From: Nocardioides sp. Root190
GTDB lineage: Bacteria; Actinomycetota; Actinomycetes; Propionibacteriales; Nocardioidaceae
DNA: 64,000 bases
NCBI RefSeq assembly: GCF_001428565.1
Contig: NZ_LMIA01000010.1
Span: forward strand, 802,800 to 866,799
Direction of reading: 5' to 3'
Positions 55,626-63,257 of this stretch are shown one piece after another; position 1 is the stretch's first letter, and the number at the start of each line of letters is the position of its first letter. A model generated the notes under the pieces. That model saw only the letters and a list, made by a program, of their open reading frames with translations, searched no databases and was not told where the DNA came from. A program made the translations under genes and the position numbers.

Positions 55626-56129
55626 TCAGGACTCGTCGCCGAGGTGGTCCAGCAGGTCGTCGAGGCCCTCGAAGGACACGGACTCCACGCCCTCGATCTC
55701 GACCTCGATGTCCTCGAACCGGAGGTTCTCGTCGAGCTGGACCCGGATGATCCCGTCGGGGAACTGCAACGGTGCGACGAAGGACAGCAGCACCGCGTCG
55801 ACGAAGACCACCGACGAGGTGAGGGCGATGTCGTCGCGCAGGGCTGAGGAGACGAGACCGCTCTGGGAGCCGGCGGCCTCCTCGATCTCCCTGATCGTGT
55901 CGGTCAGCACCTGGTCCCACTGGTCGGCGGTGATCGCGAGGAAGGCCCTCACCTTCTCGACCAGGTCGGCGACGGGGACCTCGTCGCGGTCCTCGGTCTC
56001 CGGGTCGACGTTGACCATCACATCGGTGCCAGCGGCAGGCAGGGCGGCCATCCCGTAGACGAAGTCGTCCTCGGCGACCGGGTCCTGCAGCACGGTCGTC
56101 AGGGCGTTCACGAGCTGCTGGATCTCCAT
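55626..56129 (-). CDS. Protein of unknown function
   Basis: The product is 167 residues, acidic and soluble, with no recognised family. The C-terminal part FPDGIIRVQLDENLRFEDIEVEIEGVESVSFEGLDDLLDHLG has the alternating strand pattern of DUF2004-like proteins, which I cannot confirm. It is convergent with the DHFR-like gene and follows the permease gene on the same strand by nine bases, so it may be co-transcribed. Confidence 0.6.
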   Translation of the reverse strand: MEIQQLVNALTTVLQDPVAEDDFVYGMAALPAAGTDVMVNVDPETEDRDEVPVADLVEKVRAFLAITADQWDQVLTDTIREIEEAAGSQSGLVSSALRDDIALTSSVVFVDAVLLSFVAPLQFPDGIIRVQLDENLRFEDIEVEIEGVESVSFEGLDDLLDHLGDES

Positions 56130-56138
56130 GCAGCGAGC

Positions 56139-57533
56139 CTACTGGGCGGTCTCGGCACCTTCGCGCCGGCCGAAGAAGTGCTCGAGCAGGAACAGCACGC
56201 CACCGATGGCCAGCAGTCCGGCGCACCACACCACCGAGGTCGGGTCGTCCACGACGACGTACACGAGCAGCACGGCGTTGCCGACCAGGCCGAGGAAGAG
56301 CAGGGGACGGGGAGCGCGGAAGGTGCGCTCGGTCTCGTCGGAGCCGCTGAGCTTCAGCGCGGCCGCGATGACGAGGAAGTAGATGAAGAGCAGCAGGACC
56401 ACCGTCACCGTCGCCAGTCGTGCGATCAGGTCGATCCCGCCGCCGGCCTCCACGACCAGGGTGCCGATCACCAGCAGCGCCGCCACGACCAGGCCGGAGA
56501 AGATCAGGCCGACCCAGGGGCTGCGACGGGTCGGGTGGAGCTTCGCGAACACACCGGGTACGACGTCCTCGCGCGCCATCCCGTAGAGGATGCGCGGCTG
56601 GGTCACCACGGCGACCAGCGTGGTGTTGGTGATCGCGATGCAGGCGATGACGGCGAACAGCGTGGTCATGAAGGTCAGGGGCACCGGGATGATGTCGGCC
56701 TTGACGACCTCCAGCAGTGCAGCCTCGGACTTCGCGAGACCGGTCGCGCCGACGACGAGTGAGGCCGTCGCCGCGACGATCACGTAGATCAGGCCGGCGG
56801 CCAGCATGCCGCCGATGAGCGCGCGCGGGAAGGCGCGGTGCGGGTCGATGGTCTCCTCGGCGACGTTGGCGACGTTCTCGAAGCCGGTCATCGCGAAGAA
56901 CGCCAGCGCGACCCCCGCCACGATCGCGAAGATCGGACTGGAGGTGGTCTCGAACTCGGTGAGCCTGCCGAAGTCGGCATCACCCTGGGCGACGTACCAG
57001 ACGCCGATGATCATCACGATCACCAGACCGGAGATCTCCACGAAGGTCATCACCATGTTGATGACGACCGACTCGGTGATCCCGATGAAGTTCACGATGG
57101 TCAGGACCAGCAGGAAGAGCAGTGCGACCAGGAGCGCCGACGGGACGTCCCACAGCTCCAGGAAGTAGCGCGCGAACCCGACCGAGAGCGACCCGGCCGC
57201 GGCGAAGCTCGCCGAGAGGAAGGCCACCGTCACCAGGAAGGCGAGTGGTCGGTTGCCGAACGCCTTGTAGAGGTAGAGCGCGGCGCCCGCGGCCTGGGGG
57301 TACTTCGTCGCCAGCTCGGCGTAGGCGAGCCCGGTGATCGCGGCGACCGAGACCCCCACGGCGAAGGCGATCCAGAACGCGCCGCCCACCTCGCCCGCCA
57401 CGGAGCCGATCAGGACGTAGATGCCAGAGCCCAAGACATCGCCCAGGACGTAGAAGAACAGCAGTCGACCGGTGATGCTGCGGGTCAGCTCGACCTCGGG
57501 ACCGGTGCGATCCGCTGTGTGGGTGTCCGTCAT
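56139..57533 (-). CDS. APC superfamily amino acid permease
   Basis: Membrane transporter for amino acids or related amines. The product is 464 residues with about 12 hydrophobic segments. The APC opening is LTRSITGRLLFFYVLGDVLGSGIYVLIGSVAGEVGGAFWIAFAVGVSVAAITGLAYAELATKYPQAAGAALYLYKAFG; ALAFFAMTGFENVANVAEETIDPHRAFPRAL and QPRILYGMAREDVVPGVFAKLHPTRRSPWVGL are further family residues. Substrate unknown. ATG 57533 is chosen; the upstream open frame overlaps the divergent sigma-factor gene. Confidence 0.88.
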   Translation of the reverse strand: MTDTHTADRTGPEVELTRSITGRLLFFYVLGDVLGSGIYVLIGSVAGEVGGAFWIAFAVGVSVAAITGLAYAELATKYPQAAGAALYLYKAFGNRPLAFLVTVAFLSASFAAAGSLSVGFARYFLELWDVPSALLVALLFLLVLTIVNFIGITESVVINMVMTFVEISGLVIVMIIGVWYVAQGDADFGRLTEFETTSSPIFAIVAGVALAFFAMTGFENVANVAEETIDPHRAFPRALIGGMLAAGLIYVIVAATASLVVGATGLAKSEAALLEVVKADIIPVPLTFMTTLFAVIACIAITNTTLVAVVTQPRILYGMAREDVVPGVFAKLHPTRRSPWVGLIFSGLVVAALLVIGTLVVEAGGGIDLIARLATVTVVLLLFIYFLVIAAALKLSGSDETERTFRAPRPLLFLGLVGNAVLLVYVVVDDPTSVVWCAGLLAIGGVLFLLEHFFGRREGAETAQ

Positions 57534-57662
57534 CGATGCCTCCGGGGGTGGACGTGACCCCCTTGGTCCCCGAAAAGCCGGATTCCATGAGCCCGAATGG
57601 TCACACCTGTCTCCTCGCCGACGTCGAAGGGCTGGGAGCAGTCGACATGGAAGGGTGAGGAC

Positions 57663-58502
57663 ATGGACCAGACCGAGGCGTTCGAGGCCGAGCGAGCCAG
57701 GCTCGTGGGCGTGGCGACACGGGTGCTCGGCGACGCCGCCGAGGCCCAGGACGTCGTCCAGCAGGCGTGGCTGCGGTTGAACGGCACCGACACGGTGATC
57801 GAGAACCTGGCGGCCTGGCTGACGACCGTGACGACCCGGCTCTGTCTCGACCGGCTCCGGGCGCGGACCCCGATCCCCGAGGCCGACCTCGACGCGGACC
57901 TCGACGAGCACGCCCCGGACCCTGCCGACGACGTCGTCCTGGCCGACACCGTCGGGATCGCCCTGCAGGTGGTGCTCGACCGGCTCAGCCCGGGCGAGCG
58001 GGTGGCGTTCGTGCTGCACGACAGCTTCGGCTTCGACTTCCCGACCATCGCTGCCGTGCTCGACACCACCCCGGTCGCCGCCCGCAAGCTCGCCTCCCGT
58101 GCCCGCAGCAAGGTGGCCCAGCCCCGCTCCGAGGACCCGCTCGCCGACTGGGAGGTCGTCGACGCCTTCATGGCGGCTGCCCGCGAGGGCGACTTCTCGC
58201 GGCTGGTCCAGCTGCTCGCACCCGACGCCGTCATCGCGGGCGACGAGGCCGCGGTGCTGATGGGGACGCCGGCCAGGATCGCCGGACAGCAGGAGATCGC
58301 GACCTTCTTCAACGGCGCCGCGCACTCCGCGCTGGCGGTGTACGTCGGTGATCGGGCCGGTTCCGCGTGGTTCGACCGTGGGCAGGCACGGGTGGTCTTC
58401 GACTTCACGATCGCCGACGGGATCGTGCAGCGCATCGACTTCCGTGCTGCCGCCGACGTGCTGGCCCAGGTCGCCCGCCGCAAGGGCGACGAGCGCCGCT
58501 GA
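57663..58502 (+). CDS. ECF41-type RNA polymerase sigma factor (SigJ-like)
   Basis: Sigma factor with a fused C-terminal SnoaL-like domain. The product is 279 residues from ATG 57663 (GGTGAGG upstream). Region 2 is FEAERARLVGVATRVLGDAAEAQDVVQQAWLRLNG; region 4 is LSPGERVAFVLHDSFGFDFPTIAAVLDTTPVAARKLASRARSKV. Residues about 170-279 form a SnoaL/NTF2-like domain (AFMAAAREGDFSRLVQLLAPDAVIAGDEAA), typical of ECF41, where it modulates activity in place of a separate anti-sigma factor. Partner genes of ECF41 (carboxymuconolactone decarboxylase or oxidoreductase types) are not adjacent; a DUF1059 gene follows. Confidence 0.85.
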   Translation: MDQTEAFEAERARLVGVATRVLGDAAEAQDVVQQAWLRLNGTDTVIENLAAWLTTVTTRLCLDRLRARTPIPEADLDADLDEHAPDPADDVVLADTVGIALQVVLDRLSPGERVAFVLHDSFGFDFPTIAAVLDTTPVAARKLASRARSKVAQPRSEDPLADWEVVDAFMAAAREGDFSRLVQLLAPDAVIAGDEAAVLMGTPARIAGQQEIATFFNGAAHSALAVYVGDRAGSAWFDRGQARVVFDFTIADGIVQRIDFRAAADVLAQVARRKGDERR

Positions 58503-58553
58503 CGCACTTGGGTGGAGAAAACCACGCACTTGGGTGGAGAAAACCGCGCACTT
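58503..58553. repeat. 22-bp tandem repeat, two copies plus partial third
   Basis: A 22-bp unit spans 58503-58524 and 58525-58546, identical except for the last base; a partial third copy matches seven bases at 58547-58553. The unit reads roughly CGCACTTGGGTGGAG then AAAACC. It lies just after the sigma-factor stop and about 95 bases upstream of the DUF1059 gene. Confidence 0.85.
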
Positions 58554-58647
58554 CGCGCTGAAGAAATCTTTCCGGAAGTGGTCACACCGACCCTCCGGCG
58601 TACGTCGACCAGACGTCACCCCACACGGAACGAGAGAGGACACACCC

Positions 58648-58884
58648 ATGAAGACCATGACCTGCCGCCAGTTCGGCGGCCCGTGCGACCAGGCCCACCG
58701 CGGCGAGAAGGCGGACGAGGTGATCGTCGCGCAGGACAAGCACCTCAAGGAGGTCGTCAAGGCCGGTGACGAGGCGCACCAGGAGGCGCGTCAGGAGATG
58801 AGGTACCGCTGGCTGCACCCCAAGAAGTCGCTCGGTTGGTACAACGACATGAAGGCGACCTTCGCAGCCCTCCCGGAGGACTGA
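58648..58884 (+). CDS. DUF1059-like small protein
   Basis: The product is 78 residues. The N-terminus MKTMTCRQFGGPCDQ and the end ALPED match DUF1059 proteins, which have the Cys-R-x-x-G-G-x-Cys pattern. The middle is Lys/Glu/His-rich (VAQDKHLKEVVKAGDEAHQEARQEM). ATG 58648 follows AGAGAGGA. Function is not known. The repeat 95 bases upstream may be its regulatory region. Confidence 0.75.
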   Translation: MKTMTCRQFGGPCDQAHRGEKADEVIVAQDKHLKEVVKAGDEAHQEARQEMRYRWLHPKKSLGWYNDMKATFAALPED

Positions 58885-59030
58885 GCAGATCGGCCCGGAG
58901 TGAGCGAATCGTCCTCTGAAGTGGTGATGGTGCGGGCGCGCCGACGGGCGTACGTTGGTCGGACGGGCCCGGCCGGGGCCCCCTCGGAAGCCTCGACCGG
59001 TGGGCCGCACCCATCCGCCGAGGAGGCAGC

Positions 59031-59417
59031 ATGTTGCAGGACAGCACGGTCATCGCGAACATCCCGGCAGCCGATCTCGATCGCGCTCGCCGCTTCTACG
59101 CCGACACCCTGGGGCTCACCCCGGTCGAGGAGAATCCCGGCGGTCTGACGTACCGGACCACGGGCGGCGCCGCGTTCTTCCTGTACGAGACCGAGTACGG
59201 CGGCAAGGCCGGTCACACGGTCGCGCACTTCGAGGTCGCCGACGCCGCCGCCGAGGTCGACGAGCTGCGGGCGAGGGGCGTGTCCTTCGAGCGCTACGAG
59301 ATGCCGGGCGTGACCTGGGAGGGCGACGTCGCCGGGCTCGACGGCCTGGGCCACGCCGCCTGGTTCAAGGACAGCGAGGGCAACATCCTCTGTGTGGGCG
59401 ACACGGTCACTGCCTGA
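59031..59417 (+). CDS. VOC (glyoxalase/bleomycin-resistance) superfamily protein
   Basis: Small beta-alpha-beta fold metalloprotein, substrate unknown. The product is 128 residues. The opening STVIANIPAADLDRARRFYADTLGLTPVEENPGG and the ending AAWFKDSEGNILCVGDT are typical of one VOC monomer. GAGGAGGCAG precedes the ATG (59031). It is convergent with, and overlaps by 11 bases, the SDR gene; neither shows a terminator there. Confidence 0.88.
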   Translation: MLQDSTVIANIPAADLDRARRFYADTLGLTPVEENPGGLTYRTTGGAAFFLYETEYGGKAGHTVAHFEVADAAAEVDELRARGVSFERYEMPGVTWEGDVAGLDGLGHAAWFKDSEGNILCVGDTVTA

Positions 59418-60096
59418 GGGCGCCGGTGGTCAGTGTCGGCAGTACGGCGTGCAGCTCGGCCGTGAGCTCGTCGGCGAGGACCTCGGTGTCGCCTGCTTCG
59501 AGGGCGTCCAGGATCCGGCGGACGATGTCCGCAGGCGCGGACTTGGCGACGTCGAGACCAGCGATCATCGGGGTGTCGACGTAGCCGAAGTGGGCTCCGA
59601 GGACCTGCGTCGACTGGCTGGCGAGCTCGGCCCGCAGGGCGTTGGTGATGCCCCAGAAGGCGGCCTTCGTCGGCGCATAGGCGCCGGGGGAGGTGAGCCA
59701 GCTCAGCAGGGAGTGGATGTCGATGACGGCTCCGCCGCCGCGGGCGGCGAGCATCGGGGCGAGGGCACGGGTCAGGGCCAGCGGTCCGAACACGTTGGTC
59801 TCGAACGTCGCCCGGATGTCGTCGAGGTCATCGGTCAGGAGCGAGCCGCCGCCCGATGCGCCGGCGTTGTTGAGCAGGAGGTCGACGTCGCTGGCCAGGG
59901 ACGCAGCGGCCTCGATGTCCGCGGGGACGGTCACGTCGAGCAGCAGCGGCACGACTCGGGCGTCCTCCCAGTCGATCTCGCGCCGCGCGGCGGCGTACAC
60001 CTTCGTCGCGCCGCGCTCCAGCAGCTGCCGGACGAACTCCGCGCCCAGGCCTCCGCCTGCACCGGTCACCAGGGCCACGCGGCCGTCGATCTCCAT
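59407..60096 (-). CDS. Short-chain dehydrogenase/reductase
   Basis: NAD(P)-dependent oxidoreductase of the SDR family. The product is 229 residues. Cofactor motif TGAGGGLGAEF is followed by LLNNAGASGG (NNAG motif), and the active-site Ser/Tyr/Lys lies in SLLSWLTSPGAYAPTKAAFWG (YxxxK). ATG 60096 follows AGAGGAG; GTG 60102 is less likely. It is divergent from an HxlR regulator whose intergenic region has a direct repeat, so HxlR probably controls it (inference). Confidence 0.92.
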   Translation of the reverse strand: MEIDGRVALVTGAGGGLGAEFVRQLLERGATKVYAAARREIDWEDARVVPLLLDVTVPADIEAAASLASDVDLLLNNAGASGGGSLLTDDLDDIRATFETNVFGPLALTRALAPMLAARGGGAVIDIHSLLSWLTSPGAYAPTKAAFWGITNALRAELASQSTQVLGAHFGYVDTPMIAGLDVAKSAPADIVRRILDALEAGDTEVLADELTAELHAVLPTLTTGALRQ

Positions 60097-60121
60097 GCTC
60101 ACTCCTCTGACTATTGTTTGC

Positions 60122-60165
60122 TGAAGTCAGACGCTACCTGATAACTTCGGCGGAGTGAAGTCAGA
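60122..60165. promoter_or_regulatory. Direct repeat in SDR-hxlR divergent promoter
   Basis: TGAAGTCAGA occurs at 60122-60131 and again at 60156-60165, 34 bases apart centre to centre. It is a plausible HxlR binding array controlling both divergent genes. Confidence 0.45.
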
Positions 60166-60183
60166 TCGGGAGTGAGGCAGATC

Positions 60184-60651
60184 ATGAAGCTCGAGGAGCG
60201 GCTCCAGGACCGGACGCAGTGGACCACCGCCGGACGCTGTCCGGTCGAGCGGGCGATGGGACTGGTGGGCTCGCGCAACGCGATGCTCGCCATGCGCGAG
60301 GCCTTCTACGGAACGACGCGCTTCGACGACTTCGCCGAGCGCGTCGGGATGTCCCCGGCCACGACGTCCTCGAACCTCAAGGCGCTCACGGAGGCCGGTC
60401 TGCTCGAACGCCGGCCCTACCGGGAGGCGGGCACGCGCACCCGTGACGAGTACGTCCTCACCGAGGCCGGCGTCGACCTGATGCCTGTCGTGCTCGCGCT
60501 CTTCGCCTGGGGCAGCAGGCACGCCGGCGAGACACCCGGCGTGGACGTGGTGCACGCCGGATGCGGTGAGGCCGTCGAGGTCCGTGCGACCTGCGCGGGT
60601 GGGCACCAGCTGGAATCGGACGACGTGGAGCTGCGGGTCCGCTCGCGCTGA
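60184..60651 (+). CDS. HxlR family transcriptional regulator
   Basis: Winged-helix regulator of the HxlR family. The product is 155 residues. CPVERAMGLVGSRNAMLAMREAFYGTTRFDDFAERVGMSPATTSSNLKALTEAGLLERRPY contains the HxlR core. The N-terminal Cys of CPVERAM matches the redox-responsive Cys of many HxlR proteins, and the C-terminus adds two Cys (HAGCGEAVEVRATCAGGHQ). ATG 60184 follows GAGG. It probably represses the divergent SDR gene. Confidence 0.88.
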   Translation: MKLEERLQDRTQWTTAGRCPVERAMGLVGSRNAMLAMREAFYGTTRFDDFAERVGMSPATTSSNLKALTEAGLLERRPYREAGTRTRDEYVLTEAGVDLMPVVLALFAWGSRHAGETPGVDVVHAGCGEAVEVRATCAGGHQLESDDVELRVRSR

Positions 60652-60666
60652 CCGTTGGGGATGCGG

Positions 60667-61140
60667 CTACTCGGGCGATGCCGCGGGTGGGTGGTCGATG
60701 ACCGCCTCGACGCACTCGAGCGCGCCGCGCAGGTAGCGCTCGACGACGGCCCGCTCGGCGTCGGAGAACTCCGCGTCGAGCCGGGCCAGGCCCTGGAACA
60801 TCGGCAGCAGGTGACGCTGCATCTCGCCCCGGCCGGAGTCCGTGAGGTGCAGCTGGGTGCGCCTCCGGTCCGTCTGGTCGGCCACCCGGTCGAGGTGGCC
60901 CCGGCGGCTGAGGCGGTCGACGATCCCGGTGGCCGCGGCGCTGGTGACGTCCAGCTCGCGGGCGAGGGCGGCAGGTCCGGTCGGACCATGGCTCAGCTGC
61001 TCGAGGGTGGCGAGCTCGACCTCGCTGAGGCTCGCTCGACGTCCGACGACGTGACGCACCTTCACCCCGGCCTCCAGCAGGCTGCGCAGGGTCAGCAGGG
61101 TCGGCGACGCGTGCCACGGTCGCTCGGACAATTGTCTCAC
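60667..61140 (-). CDS. MarR family transcriptional regulator
   Basis: Winged-helix repressor likely controlling the divergent MMPL exporter. The product is 157 residues from GTG 61140; TTG 61131 is an alternative. The MarR domain includes ASLSEVELATLEQLSHGPTGPAALARELDVTSAAATGIVDRLSRRGHLDRVADQTDRRRTQLHLTDSGRGEM with the DRR wing. It is separated from the exporter gene by 61 bases containing an operator-like inverted repeat. Confidence 0.85.
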   Translation of the reverse strand: MRQLSERPWHASPTLLTLRSLLEAGVKVRHVVGRRASLSEVELATLEQLSHGPTGPAALARELDVTSAAATGIVDRLSRRGHLDRVADQTDRRRTQLHLTDSGRGEMQRHLLPMFQGLARLDAEFSDAERAVVERYLRGALECVEAVIDHPPAASPE

Positions 61141-61147
61141 CTGCTTA

Positions 61148-61171
61148 ACTATCAAGTACCTTAAGGATAGT
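61148..61171. promoter_or_regulatory. Inverted repeat operator between marR and MMPL gene
   Basis: ACTATC (61148-61153) and GATAGT (61166-61171) form a perfect 6-bp inverted repeat with a 12-base spacer, in an AT-rich island. Location and spacing fit a MarR site controlling both genes. Confidence 0.55.
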
Positions 61172-61201
61172 ACGTCGTTCCCCTCGCCGATGGAGTTTCC
61201 C

Positions 61202-63241
61202 ATGCCCGCCGACGTTCCCCTCCGCTTCGCGACTGCGATCACCGCCCGCCGCGCCGCCGCTGTGGTCGCTGTCCTGCCCTTGCTGCTGGCCCTGGTCCTG
61301 ATCGGCTTCCTGGGGGAGGGTGAGCGGGACCAGCGGCCCACCGACTCCCTGCCCCGCGACCTCGACAGCACCCTGGCCACCCAGCTGGCCACCGAGCTGG
61401 GTGAGAAGTCCGGCGAGGACGACCAGGACGTCGCGATCATCCTGTTCGACGCGGACGAGGAGCTCACCGCCGACCAGGTCACTGACATCGAGCAGGCCGT
61501 GAGCGCCGTCGGGGCGGCTCCGCAGCAGCTCTCCGTCGCCACGGACCGGACCGCCGCCTTCGTCGTCGTCCCCGTCGCCGCGGCCTCCGCGACCGACACC
61601 ATCGACGCCGTCGACGAGCTGCGCACCACCCTCGAGCGGGAGGTGCCGGACGGCGTGAACGCCCAGGTCACCGGTCCCGCCGGGATCCAGGCCGACCTCG
61701 CGAAGGTGTTCGACGGCGCCAACACCCGCCTCCTGCTCGCGACTGCCGGCGTCGTCGCCCTCCTGCTCGTGATCACCTACCGCAGCCCGGTCCTCTGGCT
61801 GGTCCCGTTGCTGGTCGTGGGCATCGCCGACCGGCTTGCTGCGATCCTCGCGACCCGGGTGATGGCGGCGCTCGACGTCGCCTGGAACGAGTCGACCGTC
61901 GGGATCCTGTCGGTCCTCGTCTTCGGTGCGGGCACCAACTACGCCCTGCTGCTCATCTCCCGCTACCGCGACGAGCTCGGCCGCGAGGAGTCGCGCCACC
62001 GCGCGATGGCCGCTGCACTGCGTCGTACCTTCGAACCGGTCCTGGCCAGCGCGACGACCGTCGTCCTGGGACTGCTGTCCCTCCTGCTGTCCCTCACGCC
62101 GAGCACCCGCGGCCTCGGCCTGGCCTGCGCGATCGGCATCGTGGTCGCCGCCTTCTTCGTGCTCGTGGTGCTGCCCGCGACGCTCGTCCTGTTCGGACGC
62201 TGGGTCTTCTGGCCGCGTACGCCGCGCGTCGGCGCAGTCGCCCTCGCCGAGCGACCCTCCCTGTGGCGCCGGGTCGGCTCCGTCGTGGAGGCCCGGCCAG
62301 CCCTGCTCGTGGTGGGGACGACGCTGGTGCTCGCCGCACTCGCGGTCGGTCTGTTCCGCGTCGAGACCGGCCTGGGCAGGTCCGAGCAGTTCCTGGAGAA
62401 GCCCGAGGCGATCGCCGCGGCGGAGCGGCTGGCCGAGTCCTTCCCGGCCGGGACCTCCAGCCCCACGGAGGTCCTCACCCGCGACGACCCGGCGGCCGTG
62501 CTGGCCGCCGTCGAGCAGGACGGCAGTGTCGACTCCGCCCGGATCACCGCCGAAGGAGGTGGCCTGGCCCGCATCGACGTGATCCTGGATGCCGAGCCGG
62601 GCTCGGCCTCGGCCCGGTCGGCGGTCGGCGACCTGCGCGCAGCGGTCGCGGACTTCGAGGACACCCACGTCGGTGGCGAGGAGGCGGTCGCCCTCGACGA
62701 ACGTGACGGCGCGTCCCGCGACCGCGGGCTGATCCTGCCGGTGATCCTCGGGATCGTGCTGCTCGCGCTGGTGCTGCTGCTCCGCTCGATCGTGGCGCCG
62801 GTGCTGCTCGTGGCCACCGTGCTCGCGACGTACGGCGCCAGCATGGGGCTGTCCTGGTGGATCTTCACCGGGCCGCTCGGCTTCAGCGCGCTCGACGTGT
62901 CGGTGCCGCTCTTCGCGTTCCTGTTCCTGGTCGCCCTCGGCGTCGACTACAACATCTTCCTGGTGACCAGGGCCCGCGAGGAGGCCCGCGACCACGGCAC
63001 CCGCGCCGGGATGCTCCGCGCGCTGGCCGCCACGGGCGGCGTGATCACCAGTGCCGGCATCCTGCTGGGCGCGGTCTTCGCGGTGCTGGGCGTGCTGCCG
63101 CTGGTGGTGCTCGCCCAGCTGGGACTGGTGGTCTGTCTGGGTGTCCTGCTCGACACGCTCGTGGTCCGCACCGTCCTGGTGCCCGCGCTGGCGTTGCTGC
63201 TCGGTGACCGGTTCTGGTGGCCGAGCACCATCCCGCGATGA
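61202..63241 (+). CDS. MMPL family membrane transporter
   Basis: RND-superfamily exporter. The product is 679 residues from ATG 61202 (GGAG six bases upstream); ATG 61190 is possible. Two homologous halves each have a leading membrane helix, a large extracytoplasmic loop (about 45-175 and 400-500) and five further helices. Proton-relay-like segments are VFGAGTNYALLLISRYRDEL and LGVDYNIFLVTRAREEA, the MMPL hallmark. In mycobacteria MMPL proteins export lipids; the cargo here is unknown. A MarR repressor is divergent. Confidence 0.92.
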   Translation: MPADVPLRFATAITARRAAAVVAVLPLLLALVLIGFLGEGERDQRPTDSLPRDLDSTLATQLATELGEKSGEDDQDVAIILFDADEELTADQVTDIEQAVSAVGAAPQQLSVATDRTAAFVVVPVAAASATDTIDAVDELRTTLEREVPDGVNAQVTGPAGIQADLAKVFDGANTRLLLATAGVVALLLVITYRSPVLWLVPLLVVGIADRLAAILATRVMAALDVAWNESTVGILSVLVFGAGTNYALLLISRYRDELGREESRHRAMAAALRRTFEPVLASATTVVLGLLSLLLSLTPSTRGLGLACAIGIVVAAFFVLVVLPATLVLFGRWVFWPRTPRVGAVALAERPSLWRRVGSVVEARPALLVVGTTLVLAALAVGLFRVETGLGRSEQFLEKPEAIAAAERLAESFPAGTSSPTEVLTRDDPAAVLAAVEQDGSVDSARITAEGGGLARIDVILDAEPGSASARSAVGDLRAAVADFEDTHVGGEEAVALDERDGASRDRGLILPVILGIVLLALVLLLRSIVAPVLLVATVLATYGASMGLSWWIFTGPLGFSALDVSVPLFAFLFLVALGVDYNIFLVTRAREEARDHGTRAGMLRALAATGGVITSAGILLGAVFAVLGVLPLVVLAQLGLVVCLGVLLDTLVVRTVLVPALALLLGDRFWWPSTIPR

Positions 63242-63257
63242 TGCGGACCAGGCGGGC

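Noticed and set aside
58503..58553. Tandem repeat as a CRISPR array
   Set aside because: Units are directly adjacent with no unique spacers, only about 2.3 copies, and no cas genes are near.
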